Shown here piece by piece: positions 11,201-22,759 of a stretch of DNA of 64,000 bases. This stretch comes from Drosophila pseudoobscura (lineage: Eukaryota; Arthropoda; Insecta; Diptera; Drosophilidae): the NCBI RefSeq assembly GCF_009870125.1, contig NC_046680.1, positions 11,594,001 through 11,658,000 on the forward strand, written 5' to 3'. Position 1 is the stretch's first letter. Every line of letters begins with the position of its first letter. The translations under genes were made by a program, and so were the position numbers. The notes under the pieces were generated by a model. It worked only from the letters and a program-made list of their open reading frames with translations. It searched no databases and was not told the DNA's origin.

Positions 11201-13884
11201 AGCCAGATCATCCTTTCGTCTTGTGCAGATGATAGCTGAGTCGGTTATACACTTATATGGCCATATGGAAGCCAGATACAGACTCCTACATAAGGTGATT
11301 GAGTGCCTATTGCAGGTCTTGAATATTATGTGTCAGTGGGGCAGTATGGCACGTATACGCTCTGCCAATACGTTGATAAACTGCAGTTAACCGACAGCCA
11401 GCTGTCACTTTCATACATGTTCGGTGTACGATGGGCAAGAGTTCAGGTTCTGGGAAACGGGAGCACAGAAGCAATGGGTATGAGTTCAAGGGAAACCCAT
11501 CAATGGATAGGGGATGGCTAAATTAGGGCTGTTATGACTGGTTTGATTCCCAGGAATAGCTGGCATTAGCTATCGATTGGGCCCACTGTAAGTTTCCAGC
11601 AACATTCATTTGCAAATTTATGTGAGAAACGTGCCGGCCAAATTATGACAAACCGCACTGAAAGTTTCAAAAAGCATTTTCAGCACATACTTAGCGGTCT
11701 CCTAGCCCCAGCTCTCTCCTCGCTCCACTTTTCCACCTTTCTCCTTTCTGCGCTCCCAACGCCAGCTGACCTTTCCCCCCGACACACTCCAAGCACGGTC
11801 TTGGCAGAAAGCGTAGTGTGGGAAAAATAGTACGTGCCAGTTGAGGGGACTCGAAAATGGATGACCACATGAAAGACCTAGTTACGCCCACTGTCCTAGG
11901 CGGTTTCGGGCTTGATTAAAGTGCTGTCATTGTACCGAAATGAAGAGTACCAGCAACCGTAGAGGTACCTGCTTTCGAGGGGTGCGTCCGGTGCGGTCCG
12001 GTCCGTAATTAATATTTATGCTACCAAGAGTATGTCGCTCCTCCGCCGCCACTCCTGCTGTGTGAGTGTGTGAATTTCAGCTGATGCATTATCTACTCGT
12101 AAATGCGAGGTGGGGAGCGTTGGCCACTTGCTTTGCGGCTTTGGCAGTCGAATTATTTCATTCGGAGATAATTCGAGTGTTGAGCATTCGGCTCCCTCCA
12201 CAGACACGCATGGACATGCAGGGACTGTCCCTGGCCCTGGCCCTGTCCCTGGCAATGTCAATTAGTTGTCCTCAAGCGACTCGGGGATCGGGGCTCGCAG
12301 CTCGGGGCTCGGGCCTCGGGGCTTGTGCCTGGCATTGTCCTGCTGTGCCGGACACCCAAAGGATGCCAAAATTATTTCGCCTGCAATCAGTTGGCCCGCA
12401 CATACATGCTCTCAATGGTACGAGTATGCTCGTATATCTATAAATGTATTCGAGCATGTGTGTATCTGTGCGATAAACATGACTAATTAAAACAAACGGG
12501 ACTCAACTAATCCAAGACGCACTCGAGCACAGTCCCGTCCCGCCTCTAATTAAGTCCCCTGTCAGTTCGTTCTCAACATGTCAATTAGCCCCACATTTGG
12601 CCTAAAATATCACCAGTACAGTGCTTGTCTCCTCCGTTCTGTTCTGTTCCATACAGTTGTTCTGCTTTTGAAAATGTTCCACAAATAGAGCCTGTTGCCT
12701 ATTTCGGGCTCCTTGTAGGCAAATTTTCTGCAATATATTTTGATAAGCAGATGGCAGACTGTCTAGATACTCGTAAATATGCAGATATAGACAAGTCATG
12801 TAACCAATGCAGAACTGAGTGCAGAATTAGAGAGGTGAACCTTGAAAAAATCAGCGCGAGCCTGAAGAAGATTCAGTGCGAGAAATTTAGGCTTCCAGTC
12901 AATCGATAATAACAATACATTGAGTATTCATAAATTGTGTGTAATTATGTGTACAGCTGGAAAGATAATACATCTGGCTTGATAGCCGCCAGGCATCCAT
13001 TCGAATCATATGCATGTTCGCAGGTTGAATCATTCAATCATAATTACCATCTTTATTTAGGGCGCACAATCAGCGGATTATTTTGGGCGCAACATCAGCG
13101 GATTTTAACGAGCGGCGGCTCAAATGTCACGTCGGTGTACTACTGGAGCTCCACTGGAGCTCCCCTGGAGCTGCCATTGAAGGTCGGAGGAAACGCGAAG
13201 GTGGGCGAACATTTACATTTAATGATCTATGTGCTGTGGGGGGAACAGGGGCAATGAGTGGGCATGTCTTGGCATTTACCTGTGCTCAACGTTGAGCAAA
13301 GTGAATTATGTTATTTGTCCTGTTGTTGGAGCTGCTGTAATTGCTTTCCGTTTAGTTTTTAGACATTGACTCGAACGCGGCCAGGCCCAAGGACAACTTT
13401 TCGCTGACTATCGTGGGCGTTGTTAATTTATGAACCTTTCTATCATCATCATCATCGTCCGCGTGATGAAATTTATGCTAATTTAGCAGTTTGTCCTTGC
13501 CAAGTTTATGGACATACAGTACATATATCGAAAGTTGTTAAGCTGGCCGGCTTATGGCAAAACGGAGACTGTGTCGGGACAATTATGATCTAAGAGACGC
13601 ACGATGGCATGGTTTGACGGACAACAAACCATAAAGAAGACACAAAAAAGTTTCGAAAAGTTTCCTCATCGTCATCAAGAAGAAATCAAGCAAGCGACAA
13701 ACAAACAAATAAATATAAAAACTCATCAATGTCATCAAAATGGCGGCCGGCTGACCAGAAACTCAAACAAAAGAACCAGCAACAGCGACAGCAACTGCGA
13801 CAGCAAAGGCAGTACTGCCACTGCCACTGCCGCTGGCACCAGCACCAACTGGAGAGGTGGGCCGGCCCAGCTTTTGGGTGGGTG

Positions 13885-13989
13885 CCGAAGATTTAGATAC
13901 CCTTACAGACAGGCTCATACGCTAAGGGTGCCTGCTGCCTGCTCTGCATTGCGAATGTCTGAGCAAGGAGCCCCCGCAAAAGGGTATGC
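13885..13989. repeat. Short interspersed repeat, copy 2
   Basis: It opens with CCGAAGATTTAGATACCCTT, 19 of 20 bases identical to the copy at 9544, and closes with AAAAGGGTATGCC. The interior (about 70 bases) differs from copy 1 and is shorter, as expected of decayed members of one non-autonomous family. Confidence 0.5.
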
Positions 13990-16202
13990 CAATGACAGGC
14001 ACGGAGACAATGGCAGCTACAGTGCGTATCGCCAAGTGACAGGGAAAAGCTGGTTGCTAAGTTGCGTGGGAAAAGCAGAAGCAAACAAGCGCGCAGCAGG
14101 CGCAGGCCAAGGAGGAGCTTACGGGGCTCGAGGGATAACTAAGTCAGCCACCGTCACAGAGAATTTGCATAGAGCGCTGCTGAGCGGCACTGTCGCCCCC
14201 TCCCCTTCCCCTGACTATCCTTGAATGCACCTCGTCCATCCGAGCTGTGGTCCTTCAATCCCAACGGATTGTGTTCTCTTTTAAGCCTTGCCTGTGGGTA
14301 AATCGTGACGAATTATTTGCTGAGGTAGGTACAAAAAGAGGTGATATTTTAAGCTTAACATACAGCAGCTGCTGTTGAAATCCAGTCCGAGCTAGAGCCC
14401 TGTATGAATCCACAGTATTCATCAAGTCACCGCTATACTCATGAGTTCGATCTGGACGAATCCCTTCTTCAGTCAGATTCGGATCACCCGAATAGTTTCC
14501 ACTCTAATCGACTCGGTTAGCTGTTCATTCAGGGCTCTGGCATGATCTGCACAGCGTGCCCCACGTTCTCGCATCCTCCAACAATGACCCGGAAATATCC
14601 TAATCGTAGTGGTCGGGACTGAGGCTAACAAATTGCTTGGTACAGTGCGTTAAGTACACTCGTTATCACGCCCACGAATGCGGTCACAAATCTGCGAATT
14701 TATCTCCACACGTAACCGCATATCTTCACTCGCAATGAGTGAGGAAAATCTGTTTAATTGCAAATTAATGAAGATGGCGTGGCAGGAGGTCCGCATGCAT
14801 GTATACGAGTATACATATGTGTGTGTGTGTGGGATGGAGTGCGAGGCTTATGCTCCATTTAACTCCTTGCCTCAGACTCCCCGCCCCCGCCCCGTGGTGT
14901 AAGCTCCATTTCAGTTAATTAGAAATTATTTTGCAGCCGCATTTGATGTGTTTCCATGGCTATTGAGCTCTCAGCACCCACACCCCCCTCGGATTTAATT
15001 ATAATTTGAGGCTGTACTTTAATTTGTGAAAAATGGTAATGTACTATTAGTGGCTTTGTCCCTCTGATCCAATTAACATTTGCCTTATGATTTGCTTTGG
15101 GTGTTGATTAGCACAATTGAATGTGATACGGCCCCCCGCTCCCGCTCACTCAGGAGGCTCACGAGGAATCGAGCCTGGTAAGAACCTGGATGGATATCTG
15201 TCTAATGATTCATTGGCCAGAAACAATTGTCTTACGGCTAGAGACGGCACTTGAAGGGACATGATTTTGGGACATTTACATTGACAACATTTCGTCAGAT
15301 TTCGCCTTTCAAATGATCGGTTTCCGCTTTGATCCGCGTAATTATATGCCATTAACAGGGCCGATTGTCGCTAAAGCTGCCATCGGGAGGAGTCAGTTGC
15401 GTCAGCACTTGTCGTCACAGCTGACTCATTGTCATCGTCATTGTCTTGGGAGGCCTACCTACATATATGATACTGTCGTAAATAGCGAAGGAGTTCAAAG
15501 CACCGCCTTGCACTGGGGCCCCAGTCGCTGGCACCCATAGGTAGCCCCCCAAGGGCCACACGCTGTGCTCATACCCTAATTTATGGCATTGAAAACGTTG
15601 GCCCCAAGCTCATGGAGCCGGAGTCAGGGCTAGCACGTAAGAGTTGACATTAAAAGTGGCATTAAAATATGGTAAACTTTTATTTTTAGATCAAACAGAC
15701 AATAGGCAAATGTTTGGAACACACAAGACGTCGGGCACAGACATAGGCTTCGGCAGATTGGATGGTATTTCGGAGAGGTTCTAGAGTGGCAAGTAAAGCA
15801 TATCGGACGAATCTCATATACTCGTAAGCGATGTACTGAAGCAGCTCGATTCCTGGGAACTCGATTGAGGAACTCCCAATTGCAACACATTATTGCGGCA
15901 CTTGGCGAATATATTTGAGTCGCTTTCCATGATCTAATCCACACATAATTCGTCTGCTCAGCTTCCCCGTTTCCCGTCCCGCACGTCACTTTGCCAGCGG
16001 ATGTTCGGGAAGGACGTGCCCGAAGGCAAAAGGGGAGCCAAATCAGAAATGTCAATACTTTCAGTTGAGCGCGGAAAAACAAGCGGCTTGAAAAGCGTCT
16101 CCCAGCGTCAACTCATTTTTGCCCGGAAACTAATTTCAGAAAATGTATCGTGCCTGGGAGTTCTATGGAGACATGTCCTGTTTCGACAGGATTGAAATCG
16201 CA

Positions 16203-16235
16203 GGGCTGGGCAGGGCAGGGCAGGGCAGGGCAGGA
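16203..16235. repeat. Pentamer tandem repeat GGGCA
   Basis: Head-to-tail copies of GGGCA, with one interrupted copy at the left end. Confidence 0.92.
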
Positions 16236-17021
16236 GATGTGTTTTTTGAAGCGGAAGTGACCCTTGAAGTTTGATTTTATTTGTGTTCCGTCATCGTTCT
16301 GTCCATAGCCTGGAATTGCCGCTGGCAAGCAGATTTTCGCCATGTCCATACTTATTTATTTGCTGTTGCTGTTGCTTTTGCTATTCCTGTTCCCCACTGC
16401 TGTTGCTCCTCAATTTTTAATCAACGGCTATGGCAACGTCTTGGCAGCGCCTCGCACATTTTATGCAATTTCCTGTTTTTCTGTTCATGAAGTCTCTGAA
16501 AGACAAGCCCGGCCGGAGATGAGTCCGTGGAGGAGCAAGCTGCCTAGCTGCCTCTGCTGGCTGCCTATTTTTAGCCCTATTTGGGCGTCCAACAGAATTC
16601 AATGTCAACAGCACCACAACCAGGAACCCAACGGAGCAGAGAGCGAATGCTTGGGATGGTTGGATGGCAGGCGAGAATGGATGAACGGCGGAAGTCCTCG
16701 GAGTTGTCCTTTTCAGTTGCCAACTTGAACATAAATAGTAGTAAGGCGTACTTCGATCTCCGCCGTCGGGAAATTGGAAACCAAGTTGCAGCCCACTTGT
16801 GGAAAAGGGTGCTGAAAACATTTAACCTTTAAAAATCAAAAACCAGTCAATTTGCATTGCGATTGTCTTTTCATTTCCAGACCATTTTAGATTTGAATGG
16901 TGTGATAATTACTTTTCGCCACCACCTGCTCTCCACTAATTTGATTCAGGCAAGTATTTCAATTTCAATATTTCAATAATCATAAGAATAATCAGGGTCA
17001 TCCCGCGTTTAGAGGTTCCTA

Positions 17022-17130
17022 TACTATATAGCTATACTATAAATTATTTACTATACTATATCTATGGTATAAATCTGTCTATAAATGTCTATATAATATG
17101 TGTCTATAATGCTGTCTATAAATCGGATAA
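17022..17130. repeat. Irregular TATA/GTCTATA repeat
   Basis: Imperfect copies of ACTATA and of GTCTATAAAT alternate. It lies inside an AT-rich island of about 800 bp that differs from the GC-balanced flanks, possibly an old insertion. Confidence 0.6.
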
Positions 17131-17435
17131 AATTTTGTTTATGATTACAGATTTTATAATATAATTCATCCTTTCATTTTTTAGCTTGGTTGGTTTTCTA
17201 TGCAATGAATATTGACTAGCGTATTCTTTTGGGACTTCTGAAGCTCATCTTTTTTTTTTGGCTAGAATTTGGTTTTAGTCTTGCATACGTTTACCTGCGT
17301 TAACGTAAATGTTTTCATATTTTTAAAGCATTTTGAAAATTTTCTTTACTATGCAATTCTGAAGGATCTTTAGTTAAAAAACATTTCCAAATATTCAATC
17401 GATCAACAAATTTTTAAGTAATAGGTGTCACAAAA

Positions 17436-18023
17436 TCAGATAGTCTCTTTGTAATATAAAAGTTTTGACATCATCATCGCCATTTCTCGTTTCTCCATTA
17501 CAATAACTTCATCGTCAAACAATGAAAGTGCGATATTTAAATCCGAGAAATGGCCAATAATGGCTGCAAATGGTTGTTTTTCTAAACGTCGTTTGCAATT
17601 TTCGGATCCAATTCTATATAGTTGTACATTTCGCATATAAATTGAAAATACAGACTTAGGAATCCAGAACAGCTAATGTTGACCGAAAGCAATCATTTTC
17701 AAAAAAACGCAATATAAAAATATAAAAAATATATATTTTTTGGTATAAATTTGGGGTTTTGTGGGAATTTAACAGAAGTCCTGGTCACAGTACTGATCAG
17801 TCACAACAAACCTAAACTTGATTTGTTTAATGGTCTTCCAGGAGTCTTTAAATCTGGCAAAGTGGGGAATGCTTGTACCTGATGAGGCTTCTTTGATTTG
17901 ATCAACATTTCCCCATTCCATTACCCATTCCGAAAGCATTTTGGGTAGACGAGGGTGGCAATTCGATAGGATAGGCCTAAAAGTTCGGATAGGTCTGGAA
18001 AGAACCGAGGAACTAATTTGCAT
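17436..18023 (-). other. Two unexplained minus-strand open frames
   Basis: On the minus strand an 84-residue frame (18023-17769) is followed by a second frame that opens with an in-frame TAG acceptor-like CATTAG|CTG, upstream of an ATG at 17636, and ends at 17436 after 66 residues from that ATG. Both have a balanced amino-acid composition, for example KMLSEWVMEWGNVDQIKE in the first and FSDLNIALSLFDDEVIVMEK in the second, unlike the repetitive frames elsewhere. No strong donor links them and I recognise no family. They could be exons of a small gene, a decayed gene or chance frames in AT-rich DNA. I give them here only as a flagged candidate. Confidence 0.2.
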
Positions 18024-20618
18024 ATGTAGGTGGGATGTCGGGCTCTTGGACTCGTACTATATATGTGTGTATGGAAAGAGATAGGCCGCGATAATGGTTT
18101 AATTTCTGCAATCAGGATATATGTATGCACACACGAGTATGCATACTTGATGGAGGACAAGAACAACGACTTGCCACTAGATGCAAACATTCGATTCGAA
18201 AATGCTCGCCCGCATCCGGATTGACCGGAGGATGCCACCACGGGGGGCGCGCGAAGAGCCCAGCTATTCTAATAAAGCGTCGGGCCAAGGTGTCGGAGGC
18301 ACGGACAATGGAGCAACCTGTTCAGCCGACGCGCCTGCAGCGCCTCTCACATGCACATCCAATACAGACACTGATGAACGAAGCCTTCGTGTCGGCTTTC
18401 GGCTGCTGACTTACGTCACAAACATGCGTAGGCGTCATCATCGTGCGGCGCACCCATTGCCCTCGTCCTGTCCCGCCCCAGTCCCCAGGTCCAATCGGCA
18501 GACATCGCTAAAAGACGACGACGACGCCAGCCAGGCGGTAATTTCTCCCTGGCTCCTGCCACCGCACTGGTGCTCGGCTCTCTCTTCCCCGCCTTTCGGG
18601 GGGCTGGGGGGTTGGCCTGAATGAAATTTTCGTTGCTTCGATTTTTGTTGTTGACGTAGTCGTTGGGGCCCCGTCGTCGTCCCAGCGCCTGCGCAGTGGC
18701 CTGGCAGAATCATCTGTTGGCCCCCCGAATCTGTCCTGCCCGCCTGCCATGCCCCACCAAGTGCATTTGGCTTGTGGTAGGACGCTCCCACAGGCAACAC
18801 CGACTGAATGGGGTCTGGGGCCCAGCTCGGCTCAGCTGTTTGCTGCTGCCGCTGCCTGTAGAGTTTTCCACCTTGTGTAGACCTCTGTTCCGTGCAACAA
18901 ATTGTGCCTTCAAGCCGGCTTTCGCTCAAGAACTCTAAACACTGATGCGAAGGGTTGCAAAATAAATATTTGAAACGGAACCAAAATAAGTACATTTGTA
19001 TGTGAAATTATAAGGTTTCCTCATGTGTTTGCTCCAAGAAACATTAGAGTCCAGAGAATCAATTCTTTGTACAAACATTTCCACTAAGGGATTTCAAAGT
19101 CGATATACACAGCCTATCGCTATTTGAAAGATTAGAAAGAATTTCGAAAATATTTGTACACATACACACATGTTTTCCGCAAAATTTGAAAACATTTATC
19201 GAAAGCCAACAATCTACTGGAACCAAAACTCTCCACCCTCCCGAGCCAGAGCGCAACTCACCTCCACCACGCCATGAATCCATTCCCCACCACCCATGGA
19301 GCAAGTGCGAATATATGTACCAGAGTTCCAATTGCGCGCTCGTAAAACTTAAAAGCCACAGACATCGTGACGACAACAGACCGTTCTCCATGCCCCATTC
19401 TCTAAGCCCCCATCCCCACCATATTCTCACCATGCCTCCAACGCGAACAGGCCAGGCCAGTCATGGGCCAAGTCTCTGCTGTTGAATCTTGCATGAGGCG
19501 TCTGCAACAACAGCAACACACAGCAGGTTGCAGGCATCGATGACGACGCTCCGTGCCTAGTGTAATTCTCCTTCATTCATGTTCGACATGCCTCGGCTCC
19601 CCTTCGGCCCCTTGCCCCAAGCGACTTGCAATTCATGCTTTCGTTCCAGTTTCGTTCTTGTCGCTAATGTGTGGGCGTCATCATTGTTCGAAGTTCGAAC
19701 AGATTCGTACAGTTTCTAACAGATTCGAAGAGGGGCCTCGAATTTTAGGAGCAAAGAAATGTAGGGGAACGTGTTTTTCTAGGAGAGCAGCAGGCCCTCG
19801 ATGGTACGGAAATTCGCCTGACATGCCATGACTGAATTCCATGCAAGTTATATGAAAGACAACCCGAGCAGCCCTTTCGCATGACACCTGTGAGGTCTTT
19901 GAAACAAAAGTGATCATATTCAGTGAAACTATTCAAAACCGGGCCTTTGTTTAGGCTCTTCGGACCCTAAATTTACAGCAATGATTGGCTGGTTTATCTT
20001 GAGAATAAAAAAATTGTTTTCAACAAAATAATGATATTACGATGGTGTAGTGGTACTTTTAAATTAAAAATTTAAATGGTATTTCTATTCCATAAAGGGT
20101 GGAAATAAATACTTTTTTGTTGTTGAAATTTGCTGTTGATAAGACAGTAAAATGGGTTTTTGGGGTATAGTCATAGTACTTAAAAACGAAACTGTATGAA
20201 ACGCCCAGTAAAGCACTCGTCACTTGATTTTCCTTGACCCCTAATGGGTTATTCCCCTAGTGGGAGTTTCAGGAAATTTTCCCAAATTTGATGAGCTCCA
20301 ATTGTCAGGGTTTAACCAATGAAAAATGAATGCAAGTGAACAATTAAAGACTGAGCTGCAATCAGTACACACATTGAGGCATCAAGCATGGGCCTCAGGA
20401 GGCGGAAGCAGCTGATACTAGGCAAATCCTATTACTAAAGGAGTATTCTTTCGAACTCTCGCCTTGCCCCACCGTGTTCGGGTTGGGAAAGGAGACGGAA
20501 GGGACAGGACTCAAAACCATATGGGAGTTGGGTGTTGGGTGATGGGTGATGGGTGATGGGTGTTTGGTGTTGGGCGGTGGGCGGTGCGGGAGTTGGCGAT
20601 GCCGGCAAAACATGCGCA
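18024..20618. other. Upstream region of jeb, no gene seen
   Basis: No convincing coding frame. The stretch contains runs of GGGTGATG-type repeats at 20525-20585. A box-A-like TGGTGTAGTGGTA at 20044 lacks a box B and the rest of a tRNA. The segment nearest 20.6 kb is the likely proximal regulatory region of jeb. Confidence 0.5.
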
Positions 20619-20760
20619 AGAGAGCTCTCGGCTCTCTCTCTCGCTGACGCTCTCTCCGCCTCGGGAAAACTCTACACAGCGGATGGATGGATGGTCTTTT
20701 CGGGCTGGCTTGAAAACAAGTGGTTGAGCGAGCGGTCTCTTCAGTATTGAGCGAACAGAC
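20619..20760 (+). promoter_or_regulatory. jeb: Predicted jeb promoter
   Basis: Clustered GAGAG/CTCTC elements (20619-20656), the binding sites of GAGA factor, precede a TTCAGTA initiator-like sequence whose A is at 20743. No TATA box is found at the expected spacing. Immediately downstream the plus strand takes on the CA- and CAG-rich character of fly 5' UTRs. GAGA elements ahead of a TATA-less initiator suit a paused developmental promoter. The exact start is inferred, not shown. Confidence 0.5.
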
Positions 20761-20988
20761 GCAAATGCCGTTACGAGCTCGCTGCCATTGAAGCCGACTG
20801 AGTGCCGTTACAGGAAGCTGTGACGCTGAGACGCTGAGACGCCGAGACGACTCTGAAGCTGAAAAAGAATCAGCAGCAGCAACAACAGCAGCAGCAGCAG
20901 TGCGGGAGTAAGGAGATTGGGAGAGAGTGAGAGAAGACACAGCAGCCAGCCAGCGGCCGGGACGAGTGAAATTCGAGGCACGAAACGA

Positions 20989-21069
20989 ATGCGCACGACC
21001 GCCACCCGAACGCACACACACACACGCCCAGATGGGCATATCCTACAGTTGAAATACGAAACGCCTTGA
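20989..21069 (+). promoter_or_regulatory. uORF of 26 codons in jeb leader
   Basis: ATG at 20989 in the context CGAAACGA-ATG opens 26 codons and ends with TGA. If retained in the mature leader it would intercept scanning ribosomes. No sign of a conserved peptide. Confidence 0.4.
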
Positions 21070-21305
21070 GCAGAGACAGCAGCAGCAGCAGCAGCGGGAG
21101 CACCAGCAGGAGCAGCAACAGCAGCAGCGCCAGCGACAGCGAAGCGACCCAAAACGCGTCAGGATTCCAAGCAAAAGGCAGACAAACGGGCGAAACCTGC
21201 TGAGACGACTCGACGAGTCCTTGCGTGTCGGTTCACAGTGCGGAACACTAGAAAAACAGACCAGAAAAAGAAGTATATCCAAACAACACTCACAGCACAT
21301 CACAT

Positions 21306-21422
21306 ATGAAAAAGTTCCCCCCATCAATAACCGAAAAGCATACGAATTCCGAAATTGTGAAAGCGAAACAAAGAGTAAATGATTTCAAACAAATATTCTC
21401 AAATCGAAACCAAGCGAAGTGA
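21306..21422 (+). promoter_or_regulatory. uORF of 38 codons in jeb leader
   Basis: ATG at 21306 opens 38 codons ending in TGA, encoding a lysine-rich peptide that begins MKKFPPSITEK. It is the longest ATG-started frame I noted in the leader. Whether it is translated or spliced out is unknown. Confidence 0.4.
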
Positions 21423-22491
21423 AGTTATCTTTCAAATAAGTTCTGAAAATCATTTCCAAGTGAATTTTAATTAATGGAATCGAAGAAATTAAACCGCTAA
21501 CCGATAACCAAAACCGAAATCGAAACCGAAAACAAAGTGCCGTACCGTACGCCGAATGCCATAAGAAAGAATACAAATAAAAAGTGCTAAAAGTTCCTTA
21601 AACCAATATAATACAAAAAAAAATATTGTTATAACTAAAAAATATACAAATTATACACCAAAAATATTCTTTGCATTTTAACAAACAAATAAACGAAAAA
21701 GACCAAAGTGCCGTGCAAGCTGAATTTCTTGAGGAAAAGTAGTTGGAAAACTCAAGAATAGGAATAAGCATAAGCCCAGGGAAATAACACATTCAAGATA
21801 CTAATATACACAGAGACTTATCTTTTTTGGTGGTGGTGTGTAGCAAGCCTCCTTGTCAGCAAAACGGACAAGGGGAAGGACACGAGAAGTAGCTGTAGAG
21901 GCAGGTCTAGAACAGCAATACCGTACCGACGCGTCGGACACGGACGGGCAGCAACTAGTTGTTAGACCCTGCACCCTCCATCCCTAGTTGGAAGAGCGAG
22001 CACTGTCTTGCAGAGTTGTTGGGGCGTGCGGCCGTGTGTGTGTGTGTGTGTGCTAGTGTGTGTGTGTGGGGGAAAGGCCAACAAGGTTCAAACCCTCAGC
22101 AACAACAGCCGCATCTCATCGGGAAACTCCAACCAGCTCCAGCTCCAGCTCCAGCTCAAACTCCAACGCAAACTCAAACTCCGGGACTGAAAGTAGACAA
22201 TTGATTATTGATTTTGTCTAAGGCTGCGCTGTGTGGAACTTCGCAGCTTAACAGGCCACAAAACAAACTTGGCACAACACGGCCCCGAGGAAAGACAGCA
22301 GTAAAAAGCAACAGCGGAGAAGGAGAGACGAGACAAAAAAAACTGCGAGAAGAAAGTGCAAGACAAAAACGCGTTGAAAAGCAGCCGAGGCGCGGGACGA
22401 CAGCGCAAGAAACAACGAAACTAACTGTCGCTTGCCTGTGTTGGGCAATGCTAGCCGTAGGCCGTCACAGTGTTGGGCAGCGGCGCGCGGC

Positions 22492-22536
22492 ATGAAGACC
22501 TACAAGAGCTTCGAAAGTGTCAACCGAATAGAGTAA
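22492..22536 (+). promoter_or_regulatory. uORF of 14 codons nearest to the Jeb start
   Basis: ATG AAG ACC begins a 14-codon frame ended by TAA, 223 bases before the Jeb start codon. That distance would allow reinitiation at the main frame. Confidence 0.35.
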
Positions 22537-22759
22537 TTGTAGTCGCCCAGCGACCAACCGAGAGAAAAGCAAGCCAGTACTCTGAATTGCAGCCCTTTTC
22601 CCCCTTTCCAGCGTCTCTGCGTCCCACCGTCTCACCTCTCTTGGTCGGAATATTTCGCCCAAATCTTCTCCCCCAAATCACTGTCGGGACCTGAGGGACC
22701 ACTAAACCGTCAAAATAACTTGTAAAATTGAGAAACTTCGCCAAATCAACAAACGGAAA

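Larger units (their letters stand above)
9751..13884. other. Non-coding stretch, no gene seen
   Basis: It contains a G16 run (10794-10809), a heptamer minisatellite (11161-11200) and two copies of the octamer TACTCGTA plus one of its complement near 12.1-12.8 kb. A 94-residue frame at 12625-12909 has an ordinary amino-acid mix but no ATG at its 5' end, no family resemblance and no splice support, so I do not call it. Confidence 0.5.
13990..17435. other. Non-coding stretch, no gene seen
   Basis: No supportable gene. The region includes a pentamer repeat at 16203-16235. From about 16960 rightwards it becomes AT-rich, with an irregular CTATAAAT/GTCTATA repeat at 17022-17130. Confidence 0.55.
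20743..22759 (+). other. jeb: Long 5' leader of jeb
   Basis: About 2 kb between the predicted start site and the Jeb ATG carries CAG/CAA repeats (20870-20900, 21079-21127), an A-rich middle (21570-21800) and a (GT)n tract (22036-22067). Several ATGs open short frames. A pyrimidine tract ending in CAG at about 22610 could serve as a splice acceptor, so part of this interval may be a 5' UTR intron. An in-frame TAA at 22703-22705 lies upstream of the Jeb ATG, which fixes the N-terminus. Confidence 0.6.

Noticed and set aside
12625..12909. 94-residue frame ending KFRLPVNR
   Set aside because: The composition looks protein-like, but it has no ATG at the start of the frame, no acceptor joined to a second exon and no family match.
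13604..14224. 206-residue plus-strand open frame
   Set aside because: Its composition is biased (K/Q/N/S/T, then A/G-rich). It crosses the interspersed repeat at 13885-13989 and has no recognisable domain or splice context.
20044..20056. TGGTGTAGTGGTA resembling a tRNA A box
   Set aside because: No GGTTCRANNCC B box, no acceptor stem and no cloverleaf could be formed in the following 100 bases.
20395..21039. 214-residue minus-strand frame antisense to the jeb promoter and leader
   Set aside because: It is generated by CAG/CTG and CT-rich sequence and is rich in Ala/Ser/Arg. It lies opposite a well-supported leader, with no independent support.
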